Below the pieces are notes generated by a model. That model searched no databases, had not been told where the DNA came from, and saw only the letters and a program-made list of their open reading frames with translations. From Axinella damicornis (lineage: Eukaryota > Porifera > Demospongiae > Axinellida > Axinellidae), in assembly GCA_963931865.1 (NCBI GenBank), contig OZ007507.1, positions 9,376,689-9,440,688 of the forward strand: DNA of 64,000 nucleotides, written 5' to 3'. Both the position numbers and the translations under genes were made by a program. Shown piece by piece: positions 46,801-59,600 of this stretch (position 1 is the first letter of the stretch; each line of letters opens with the position of its first letter).

Positions 46801-49800
46801 AACTATGGAAATTTGGAATTGGTTTAGAACTTGAGGACTTACATAATCTTGAGGGGTACGTGCCACTCCGCTAGCTACCGGGTCAGTTGCACTGATGGTA
46901 CATCTTGCAAAGTTACGTATGACAGTTTTGTTTGGGAGGCCATGCAATTCATGTACTAACTTCTCCTTTTAGAACCAGTTTTGTCCAAATGAAGAGCACC
47001 TCCTGTTGCTACGGCGACTGATGAAGCAGTTACACTACTTTGGCAATGGCTCCTCCTGGTCCCAGAACACCAGCCTCACCTCCCCACTGATCCCCCTCAC
47101 CGACACACTCCGCAGGTTCACACCACCACACAAACACAACTGCTAGAAACACAATGGGACGCCACGTGCACAAGGGGGAGCCTGGGAACGAGGCTATGCA
47201 GTACTACAGTGTAGCTATGTGCATTGACTATTTTGTGGATGGATATACGTACATGTATGTGCACTTGTTGGGTAGGTATATAGCTATATAAGGCTGACCT
47301 GTGGCTGCTGAGTTGATAGTTCTGTGGATCATTATCCCAGCTCCATAGTGGCTGTGTTCATTCAGAAGAGACTCTACCACTTTCTGCGGTATTCTTTCAA
47401 GCACTCTCCCCTCGACAACAACTTCAGATATGTACGTTCAATTTGGTGTTGCACTGCAATCACCATACTTCCCATGTTCCATGTTGAGTTTTGCTGACAT
47501 CATAATGGCAGTTTGTGACATCATCAAACAAAGGAACAACCTTCTGTTGGTACATTTTAACACACATGTAGGTTCTGGAACTATGGCTGACATACATACA
47601 GCCGTGGCGCTACCTGGACCCAAGCAAACCCTCAGCAGAAAACAAAGAGAGCCTCGAGGCTCTGCCAAGGAAATGGTTAGTTGGTATATACAGATGTAGA
47701 TTGTTGGCAGTGTTTGGGAAGTTTTCTTTCTCCTTCAGGGTATACTCGGCCCTGCACCCATAGTCTCGGTACCAGGCTCCCTACCCATAGCATTCGTCTC
47801 CTCTAACATTTGCGAACTCTGTGAAAGTTGCGTTCGTGAACTCCACGGTCTGCGAATGCAGCGTTCGCAAACTCTGAACGGTCTGCGAACACATCATTTG
47901 TCTCCAAACTCTGCATTGCGAACTCTGAACATTTGCGAACTCTGTGAATGCAGCATTCGTGAATGCGAACGCAGCGTTTGCAAGCTCTGAATGGCCTGCG
48001 AATGCACCGTGCATGTTGCGTTTGTGAACTCTGACCGTTCTGCGTTCGGGAAGTTTTCTTTCTCCGTATACTCGGCCTTGCACCCATAGTCTCGTTACCA
48101 GGCTCCCTACCCATAGCATTCGTCTCCTCTAACGTTTGCGAACTCTGTGAAAGTTGCGTTCGTGAACTCCACGGTCTGCGAATGCAGCGTATACTCGAAT
48201 ACGCAATGCAATCTCAATATTGTGCAAATTTCTGCATTCGTGAACTCTGAATGTTCTGCGTTTGCAAACTCTGAACATTCTGTGAACGCGAACGAGTTGT
48301 AGGTACAGACCAGTCGCACGAGCCAGCCGGCTTCACAATTGCACTGTTGAAAAATCTGCAAAGTGTGCACACTCTCTGAGAAGTAAAACCGAAGCACTTT
48401 TCAGCTGTTGCAGTAGCGCTATATATAGCAGCATTATCCAGACTCTTAGTGTATACTAGTAGGCCACACTGTACAGCACGTTGTTGTTGAGACAAGGCCT
48501 GTATACTCAACTCCCAGTTCATGAGAATATGCAATGCAATCTCAATATTGTGCAAATTCCTAGATTGCGCAGAATAGATATAATTTATGTACACTGCATC
48601 TCTCCAGTCACACAATGTTACACTCCTGGTAGGGGTAAAATTGTGCCGCGTAATGTAAATAATGTTACACTCCTGGTATAGGAAAAATTGTGCCGCGTAA
48701 ATAATGTAATTAACTCATTCGAGTGATAGGAATGGCGTACGAAGATTCTGACTACACCTTCACGATCGCTATCATGCACTGTCCCAACCGTACAATTTTG
48801 GTGCTGAAACTCACCTTGGTGGTGGAGATACAAGCGCTTTTGTTGTGCCGTCGGACGTCATTGCTTGATCGCTCTCTTTGACGTTGGTTGCCAGTACAGT
48901 CTTACGAAGGCCCCACAAAGATCCTGACCACACAGCCGTAATCGCTGTCGTTCACTGATGCTCCCATGCCGAAACACACCGTGCTGGGGAAGTTGCGAGT
49001 GCTGTAATAATGTCTTGTCTTCCTTTTCGTCGCCATTGCTCGCGATCGACTGAGCGTGGGTGCCACGTGGCAAGTGCGTTAATTGGAACGTATTGCAATA
49101 GCTTGCGCTCGCGCTACGTGCAACGCGGCTATGAATGGTACTTGAGACTACTCTATATAATTTCTGATCTTCCCTATATATATCTATCATGGTACTCACA
49201 TGATGTGTGATAATAAACGAACTGTCACACCTAGCTTGTGCTACCGTTTAACCACGGCTACCAGGAGTGCGGTTGCCCCTCGTAAATAATGTAATTAACT
49301 TTTGACTACCTTAGGAATGGCCTACAAAGATTCTGACTACACCGTCGTGATCACTATCATGCAGTGACCCAAGCGTACAATTTTGGATCTGAGACTCACC
49401 TTGGTGGTGGAGTTACAAGCACTTTTGTCTCGCCGTGGCCGCCATTGCTCGAGCGCTCTCTCCGACTTCCGGTGGCAGTACCGTTCTTAGCAAAGGCACA
49501 CGAAGATTCTGACCACATGGCCGTGATCGATGACGCTTATATACCAAAACTCACTGTGCTGGCTAAGTAGTGAGTGCTGTAACAATGTCTTGTCTTCCTT
49601 TTGGTCGCCATTGCCCGCGATCGACTGAGCGTGGTTGCCACGTGGCGTGTACGTTAATTGGAACGAATTGCAATACTTAGCTTGTGCTACGGCGAGTCGC
49701 AACCGGGGTTGCAACGCGGCTACCAGGAGTGCGGTTGCCCCTTGTAAAGTATTACAAGATTAAATTTTAAATCATACATTCACTGTACACATGCACACCA

Positions 49801-50526
49801 CACACACATACAGGCGGATCTTTGTTCTGGACAGCTTCCCCTTCTTCTCCACACTGCTGATGGAATTCCTGGGACGTTGTTTCCAGGTGGACCTCACCAC
49901 CGACCCTGCTGTTACTCTGCTGTTCAGGGTAGCCAAGGTAGTGTCCGTGTGTTTCTGTCTCCATTGTTACGTATCTCCATTGCGTCTGTCACCACGGTAG
50001 GCATGTACCAGCACGGCAGCCATGCTAGTGTGTTCTGTGTATGCTCTCATCCTATTAGGTGTTTGCTCAACCTGGACTGATGGGGTTTATAGAGTATGGT
50101 AAGAGATTGTGGTGCTATGAACAGTTGTACAGGTTTGTTGAATCCTTCTGATTCCCTCTTTCCCCTTCCTCCTCTCTTCTTCTCTTCCCCTTCACCTTCC
50201 CTCTTCCCCTTCTCTTCCCCCATCCCACCTCCCCTCCACCATCCCAGGAGAGTCCCTCCTCCTCCACCCGGACACAAGTCCCCTGCGCAGCTCTCCTGTG
50301 GCAGCAGCCTGCTCCATGAAGGCCCTCTTCATCGATCTTGATGGACCCATGTTCCAGTACCAAGCCATCTTCAACCAGGACACCAGCGATGCTGTTAGTG
50401 AATTTCATATTTGGTTCACAGATTAGAGAGTGGTCATGTGATAGCATGAAATAATCCCTGCCTGCTGTTTGACATTCATTGTTGCTGTACACACACGCAC
50501 ACATACACACACTGTTACATACACAT

Positions 50527-50603
<77 letters not shown>

Positions 50604-53600
50604 AACGCACTGTTACATGTACATGTACATACACATGCATAGATCCAGTCACTGCTGTTTAAGCTGAACCAAGCTAGGGCCGTGCTGACACGGAGGACCT
50701 CTTTCCCCCACCCCGCACCGGCCTCCCTCCCATCTACCCCCACCACCCCACCAGCACCAGTCACCACTGCTGGGAGGAAGAGGTGATGTATACCCTAGAC
50801 CACTTCTGTATTGCACCTGGGAGAGGCCCAGGGGAAACTATTGTACAAGGAAGTGTCTTTTATCAGTGGACTGCAGACTGGTTTAACTGCTTCCCTTCAC
50901 ATACATGTAGTGGCCTCATTCCCAGGCTGTGTGGCCTGGGAACGAGGCTATTCAAATAGTTACGGTCACCAATCTTGCAACGGTCTGCAGTGATTGCACT
51001 GAGCAGTGGAGTTTGCAAGTGTGAAGTAGGTACATGTTGTTCAGACATTGCCTGGTTTACAGCTGCAGGATGCTGTTCTTTAGTACAACACTTCCTCCAG
51101 CCGCACCATTTGGTGGCTGTTGACATGTCCTGGCTGTGCACTGGCCATATGATTGTGTGTGTCCTGCTCTGCTGTAGGTCGTGGCTGGGGTCCCTGTGGA
51201 GGGGTCTGGTGGAGGCCTTCTCTGACAGCTCGTCCCAGTCCTCCTTCACCTCCACTTCCACTGACCCCAGGAAGCTGGTCACCATGCTGGACGCCATTGC
51301 AACCAACCTCAGCGACATGTTCAGAGTAGGTGGTGACAGCTGGTTGTAACTACTGTCACTAGGAGCTGTTGGGTACATATACTGTTGTTCCAAGCAGGAG
51401 TGCATGAGCCGCAGAAGGCGGCGAAGGAGCGTTGAACTAGTATAGACATGTTGTGATCCCTCATGCCTTACAGTCATACCTTATATGGAAGACCTTTGTG
51501 GTACCACACAAATGCCAGTTTGTCTTTACGTAATGGCCTCTTGCCGTATGAGGTAAAAGTTTGGGACACATGAAGTAGTACTACTTACGCTACGGCTGGC
51601 ATGCTGAGTTTGATGCTCCTTCGCTGCCTTCGGTGGCTCATGCATTCCTGTTCCCGGTCAGTCAGAATATTAGGTTAAGGTTGCAACATCCCGAGACATG
51701 CACTGTTTTTTGTAGTAGTTCGCTGCATTATTATTCAATGAGTAAAGTATATGAGCTACGATAATCATTTTTAGTCTGCATGTTATATCATGTACATGTA
51801 GCTGCAGTACCTTGTTGTGTTAAATTAAGTAAATTTTTATCGATTTCTGTGTGAAGAAGGTTGGGTATGTACATGTACAAGGTTTGGGTCATAATTATTA
51901 TGAGCAGTATACATGTACACAATTTCTAGTGTTCGAGGGGTAGCCCACTATACATGTGGTTCTGGCCCCTGAACTGGTGTCCCTTGTCTCCATCTCAGCT
52001 CTCTCTGCCTCCGTCATTGCTCGGAGCTGATGGCAGTCCCGTGCTGGGTAAAGCTGTCCCCTCAATGCCAGACACACCAACAGTCTTCTCTGCCCACACC
52101 CACCCTGACACGCCCTTTTCCAGCATCGAACCAGACTACTTTGAGGGAACATGCCTACTTACTCCCAGAGGAAAGATGCAGGTGGTCACTTTGAGAGTAA
52201 AATGTTTACAAGACTTAAACTCTTGCTTGTGTATGTACATGTAGATCTACTTTGTCTGGTCAACTTTAGTGCTTGGTTTTTTAGGATGACATGACCTGCG
52301 GTAGTTTTGATGTTTGATGAAAGACAGTGTCTAGAATTGGTTTAGTATACAAAGGGTACATAAATCTAGTAAACTGCCTGATTGCCTGATTCACTGAGGT
52401 ATTATAATATAGTGCATGTGGGAAATTTCAGCTGCCAAGGTAGAGGTTCAGGTAGAATGTCATCCAAGTGCTCATCAATAGCTAATAATTATTTCCGCAC
52501 TACTGGTAGCATACCGTAGTCGCGCGTTATTAGGCGCATCTCACTTATAGGCGCATATTCGCTGTTATACAATGTAGGCGCATGTTCAACTCTCGTCCCA
52601 GGTACTCGCTGTTAAGCGCTGCAGTTTTCTTCCAGAAACTCAGCCATTTTCGATCCTACGGAGTGGAAAAAGCTATAATTCTAATTGAAGCGCACTTCCT
52701 ATTCGAGAAATGTCATTATAAAAATATTCGTTATTAGGCGCATCTCGCTTATAGGCGCATATCTCCTTCCTGTGGAGTTATAGGCGCATGCGCCTAATAA
52801 CGCGCGACTACGGTATCGTCTTCCTGTGTCCAACTCTCTGACCCCATTCTCCAGCTGATCCAGGGTGAGCGGAAGTGCTCTAACATCAATGTTCAGTACC
52901 TTGGAGACCCTTTGCTGCAGCCGATCAGATCCTTCGAGAATATGACTCTCGTGAGGGGGCTCTACCGCATTTCCTGTCACCTGAATGAGCGGGTGAGTTG
53001 CATGTTAGTTTATTTATAACCAGCACAGACCTGTATTCGATAGTCGCATGAAGAAGTGTCATTGGAGGGGGAGATGTGCATGTTATAAAGTGTTTACCAT
53101 CTCACATCAACATGTAGTAGATTCGCTACTAACAAAAATTAATGTTCATTTACTTCAGCATCATGATACTCGCCAGACTATACTGAATGTGAAGTGATAC
53201 ATGTATATGTGCGGGCGTGCGACTAGTGAACAAAAGGACAATGCACAAAAGAATAGAATGATGACAATGTCCTTGCGGCGCTATGCCCTATGACAGAACT
53301 TATGACTGAACACAAGAACTGATAATGGGTGACTACAGAAACTAGTGATGAATAAAGATAGTGTTCACTACATTGATTCCTATAGCCGTTGGGAATTTGT
53401 AAGTCCTGAAATGCCTGTCTGTTTACATCTGTGCTGGAGCTGAGACTGGAATAGTCTCGGCCACAGACCCTTTCAGCTTGTTCCAACTTACCATAATTAA
53501 ATTTATCTGGATGCTGACAAAATGCTGGCAGGTGTGGTCTTGGGCTGTTCAAAAGAGACTAGTCAAGCTTTTCAACAAAAAAAAACATACAAAAAACAGC

Positions 53601-56600
53601 TTTGGGTCCACGTATAGTCCCGGAGCAATCATGGAATGTTGACAGACGGCGAGTCAGCATCACTGTCACTTCTTCAATAATGAGGTGGTGTTGGCACACA
53701 GGTACTGGGGGGAGACTCCTGGTTCTCCATGGTCAGCTGGACACACTTACTAACTTCATCAAAGCCCCAAAGGACAAAGTAGGTGCCAATCACAGAGGCA
53801 CAGTGCGGGCATGTGGAATGGTTCTCCAGCCAGCTGTTGACACAGTGCTGACAACCGACAATTCTCCCGCAACGATGGGACAGGACACCATTCCCCTAAC
53901 ACACCACACACTGAAACAGTTGTCGCATATTTTGCATAAACAATGTCAGTTGTTGAATGTTTGCGACACCCTCCCTAATTTCTTCAAGCTTTGCTACTAC
54001 TGAGGAGGAGGGGGTGTGGTCCCAGCATGATTGCTTATGGGGTGGGTCCAACTCAGGGTTCGTGGTTCCTGAGGAGTCTGATTCCTCAGCAGTATCCTCA
54101 CAAGTGAGGTCAATGCTGGCATTTTCTGATTTAGAACATTTTCCTGCCAACTTGATGTAAAGCCCCCTGTTTGCCGCAAGTACCTTCCATGTTGATTTCC
54201 AGAAGACCTCACCGCGAGTGCTCAGATTGTCTAAAAGGGGATTGCTTTTGCTATCCAGCAACTTGCCACACAGTGGAGGACGACTCATTGAGGAGTACCG
54301 ATATCTGCGTCACAATCTCATATTCCACCTTGGTGTTGCACTTAGATGTTCCCTTGCCACTCTTTTTCTTCAAGGACAATAACGATAACTGATCTGCCAG
54401 AAATTGTGAGCAAGCAGCTGATATCTTCCTGGGTATGTGGCCAAAGATGGTGCTCCTTCCCATCACTGCTACTGCGTACAGGTCCTTTCGTTACCACTAT
54501 CTACATGTGTACATGTATATGTTGCATGTACACGGCAGTTCCTCTTCTACACTCACATCCCAGAGGTTTTTGTAGACGTGGTACCTCGAACTCAGCTCTC
54601 CACCGCAAACTCTGACGCCATCACAGCCTACCGACACCAGATTTTCACACGTGAAATACCCTATGCCTTAGAAGTATCGAGCACGTACTCCATTGTCGTG
54701 TGACCTGTGGTTAGTATGATGTCATTCTCCAAATCTGCCAAATTTTAATCCGCCAAATGCAATTCACTGCTTTTCAGAGCTAATCTGCCAAATTGAATTC
54801 CCGCCGAATTTTCTGGCCATACGGTATTGTCTTGCTCCACTCCTTCCTTTTCATACGTAGGGGGATGAGGAAGCCGGCAAGCATTGGCTTTTTGAGAGCA
54901 GGTTGCCCATAGTAGTAGGGGAGGTGCAAGCTCCAAAAGGAGAGTAGGTCTGGCTACTTCCGCATATGCTACAGAATTAGTGCTGGAAGGGAATATCTTG
55001 CTCTGCAGGAAATGAGGGTGGGTTGGAATATCTTGCTCTGCAGGAAATGAGGGTGGGTTGGAATATATTGCTTTGCAGGAAATGAGGGTGGAAGGAACAT
55101 ACATGTATTGTTCTGCAGGAAATGAGATTAGAAGGCAAAATTAATGTAGCTATGCATGAAAGATTAGTACCGTGTACTAATTATATAACAAGGGAGGGTG
55201 AAAGGCTGATGTAGCTAGCTATTTGGGAGTGTTTCAATCTCGTCTTTGTCTTTCCACTCAATGTGTTCATCTCCATATCCAATATAGTGGACTTTACTAC
55301 GTAGTAAGTCCTACCCGCATCATCCCTCTCAACAGCTTCAATGTCATAAAGTTTGTCTTCTGGCTTTGGGTTTCTCGTGCGTGCAGAGCGTGGAAGCTGT
55401 ATATCAGCCAGCTCCTGTAGTCCCTTCATGGATTAGCTTGCAGAGAATGATATGACTTTGCTATCAGCAGGTATTCCCAATATCTTTATAATCTCAATGT
55501 CATCATCTAGGGTTTCTTGCCTCTGGGAAAGTCACCTGGCATTTCCCAAACAGCTAAAAATATATTAGGCTGATCAGCACTATGCTAAACCAAAGCTGCT
55601 TCTTCCATTGAGAGGTTGGTCGTGATGGTATGGCGATCTGCGGGTGTACAAGTACAGCTGTAGCTGTCAGAGCCATAATTTTACCATTAATTAATTAACT
55701 CATAGAATCCTGATTTTTTCTACGCAAGATGTAGCCACAATTCTTACGGATATCACTTGTTATAATTAGCAGAATGTGTGTTATGATGCAAAAATCCTCA
55801 CCAGTGTAGACCACACCCACAGGAAGTCAATTATTAATAATTGCCGAGCGCCTTAGCGCGAGGCAACTAATCGTGCAGCGTAGTCACATCGCGTCTGTAT
55901 ATATATATATATAATTATATGTATATATATATATATCCGTCACACTTTAATTGCGAGGGGCAGGGGGCGGTTGCATCGCTGCGGTTTCTGTGGTCCCGAT
56001 AGCCACGTGTTCGTGCACGTACTGCGCGTGCGAAATGCAAAGAAGCGATCTATACAGGGAAAAGAGACACTGCCTCAGAAGAGAGTAAGGCAAAGGAGAG
56101 AGAGTCTGACAGATTGACGAAGAAGCGATGTATACAAGGAGAGTTTAGCGGAGACAAGTAAGACAAACGTTTAGTCTAGGCCATGGTACGTACATATAGC
56201 TAGAGTGTTGACAGTGTCGAAGGGTGTAGAACCTCGCTAACGTCTTCGTATTCTTCCTGGCAACGCTTAGCCATCTTCAACCTCAATCAGCAACTTCGCA
56301 CAACTTCGAACAACTAAACTTCGCACGCTGAACTGACTTTCGCACCTTCGTTTAACGTTTTCTTCCACAGGAAACCACGCCTACTATACTATTACAGCTG
56401 TACAGATTGTGAGCGTGCGCGCGCGAGGCACAGACACTGCGCATGCGTATTCCTAGTAATTTATATAGTCAGCCAAGCGCATAAACCACATATGCAAAAC
56501 CATGGACATTATTACAATAGGCAGTATGAACATACTCAGTTTGACATACACCATGTACATAGTTTTTAGCGTACAAAGTTTCCATTCTCATACATGTAGG

Positions 56601-59600
56601 CTGTGTGACGTTATGAAGTACATGAAGGTGATCACTTATCTCACGTTGCGTGGGCGGATCACACGTGCCGGTAGTCACTGTATACGCGCTACAGCAACAG
56701 GGGCGATGTATTTCCCTTTGATGTTTGATACATGCCCTGGGAAGCCCCACTGTTCACGGTTTGTTCAACCGCTTTGTCGTAGCATTGTGAACGTCAAAAG
56801 TCACTGTATTTCACACAGATCAGGGGAGAATGTGTCTGTAGTCTAGATCAACAGTTGAGAAGTAGCAAGGTATTCGCGCGTAAGCGCTATGGGTCTATGC
56901 GATAGATGGACGGTCGGCACAGAGCTTTCGGCTACTAGCGCTATGGGTCTATGCGATAGATGGACGGTCGGCACAGAGCTTTCGGCTACTATCGCTTTGC
57001 TTCATGCTGTAAGCACACTCTCGCGCGGCCAGAACCAACCACGGAGACCAGAAACTAACGGAGTTAGATCCTTACAGCTCACCTCACGTTCAGTCTTCAG
57101 TCCCTTTGCATTTACGGGAGCACTAGGCTTCTCTCTTCGCTTTCCTTCTACGTTTAAACCGCTTTGACTAACATCGAAGACGGCCCTTCTTCGTAATGCG
57201 CCTCTCAATTGTATGCCCCACCTCACATCCTGGGGAAAGGGTGGGGCAAAGGTGGGGGTTTGCCCTATTCTTCCTGTCACACACCCCACTCCTGGGGCAC
57301 ATTTTGTGTGACAAATCCCCCACCAATGCCCCACATTTCATGTGGGGCATTGGTGGGGATTGTTCAGAATAATCTCACACAACACAAAAATGTAATTATT
57401 ACAAGCACTTCAAGCAACAGAAAGTGTCAGGAACGTGACTGGGTTGAACATTCACGCAGGGCATTTTGTGCCTAGAACTACAGTAGACTGAACGAGCAAC
57501 TATATACTGCTTAGTAGAAAGCCGACGAAAAAGGGATACATAAACAGTGCTTGATAGTCTCTGTGCTGAAGGATCACACAATTTTTTTTTCTTTTCACTT
57601 TCAAATATATGTACAAGCTCTTGTGTGTGCCTCCCCATAGTCTGGCTATGAGGAGGCACAGTCAAAAAGACTGATCTGATTCTCTGCAGTCAGACATTTC
57701 ACTTGAGAGCTCAATGATCGGGCAGGATGGACGAAACAGGGGAGACTCAGGACCAGATGTGGAGTTACCTCTCATATGAGACTGCAATGACTCTGACTCC
57801 GAATCTGACAAATAACCCCCTGAAGAACGTGGGCTAGTGAACACAGGTGGTGTGTTGGGGGTAACAGGGGCAGGAGATGTAGGGCTGGAAAGAGGCACTG
57901 AAGACGTAGAGCTACTAGCTCTCAACTTTCTTCTTTTGGCTCTCTTGTCCTTTGCTTCCAAAAGTGCCTTCTCTCTTTCCAATTCCCTCTTCTTTCCACG
58001 TAACTCTCCAATATCATCAAGCAGATCATCACATAATTTGTAGTTCCGAACACCTTCTGCTTGTGTGATACGCCTTTCCTTGATGCGCACATGTTTGGAG
58101 AGCCTTTCAAGGTTTTCTTCTATCTCACTCAGTCGTTGCTTGCGCATGTCCTCATCAAGCTTTGGTCTCTTTGGAGCTCCCTCTGATGAAGTTGTTTCCG
58201 TTCCGTACACCTTTGATCGCGATTTTCCTTTCTTGAAAACAAAGCCATCCTCAGCAACTTTCTCTACAACCAGCTTGAACACAGCTCGGTTGTCGATGGT
58301 CTCTCCGAAGAAGTCCACGAATACGCCTCCCCATGAGATGTCGCGTATTTGCAACGTGATTGAGTCAGACGAGCTGAGCTGGTCAGCAAAAGTACGTCGT
58401 ACTTCAGTCAGTAGCAAATCGCGCTCGCTCTGGACACCACTACAGTCAGTAAGCAGTTTAACCACACGATTTCGCTCCCCCAGTTGCACCAAAACCTCCT
58501 TCGCATTCGCAGCTTGACAATCCATCTTTGCAGCTTCTCTGTCTGCCACGTGCAAATGCCCGACCACGCCCCACCCCTTGGGCACGTGAACGAGGGCAAA
58601 TCCCCACCTCGACCCGTACTTGACCCCAGGGGGGGGGGGAGTGGGGCATACAATTGATAGGCGCATAATTCCAACGTGGGAGTCGTCCTGTTTTCGAAAT
58701 CACTCGCTGTCACGCCATCCGTCACTGAATATAGGCCCAATACTCCTCGAGAATCGCGCGAACAACTAGCTGCTTGCTTCTCAACGACGACAATACAGCC
58801 AGCTAGCTAGCTAACACACAATGAACTAGAAGCCAGACTAAACCGTGCTGCAGTGTGACGCAAGCAGTTACCAAGGAGACTCCGTAGCAACCGTGCTGCA
58901 GTATGACGTAGCCACAGTAATCAACGTGAGATAAGCCAGTTAGATCATGCCTAGTCGGGATGTATCCGGTTTACAGTCACTCGCACTCGGGCGCTTCGCG
59001 CCCTCGTGCTCGTGACTGTAAACCGGATACATCCCTCCTAGGCGTGATATAACTATAACTTATAACTTGTCTTTGTATGGTGTAACTCGAAGCACTCTCC
59101 CAAACACAAAAAGACATTACACTTAGGGCAATAGTTCTGAGTTTTCTTGTCCTTTGTTTTGCCAGTCGTTAGCGATATTTTCAGGCTACTAACTGCACAT
59201 CGCTGGCGCTTGGAGTGCTTGTAGGAAAAGTGCTTCCCAAGGAGGCGAATATCAGTGGAAACAGGCTCCCTGCCTTTGGTACGGAGGTAGGGAGGACAAG
59301 TTGGGGAGGAACGTAGAGTAAGTAATGGCTGAACTAGCTCTTGAACAAGTTTTATGCGAAATAACCTATGACTGTTTATGGTTGAGTCCGGAAAATTTGA
59401 TTTGCAGGAATTCAGCACACATATCTACAAAACGCCAGAAAAGTTTTTTCCACCACTTGAGTGTGCGACGTGTGGTCAAAGAGTAGTAGCTCAAATGCTG
59501 ATCAGTAAGGTCAACACCACCCATATTTTGATTATAATCAACAATCATGGATGGACAAGGAATGTTGATCTTTTCCTTTGACCCTTTTGGTCTCTTCATG

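Noticed and set aside
50115..50767. Long minus-strand frames with poly-CV runs
   Set aside because: Produced by the (CA)n microsatellite and the antisense of SMPD4 exons.
30987..52992. First reading of the 31-53 kb exons as SZT2 (KICSTOR)
   Set aside because: The exon order and blocks such as YIQPWRY, FRVAKVFAQP and GDPLLQPIRSFE fit SMPD4; nothing SZT2-specific was found.
57002..57334. 110-codon minus-strand frame overlapping the left end of the ORF-bearing element
   Set aside because: Runs through the terminal inverted repeat and its hairpin; composition is dictated by the repeat.
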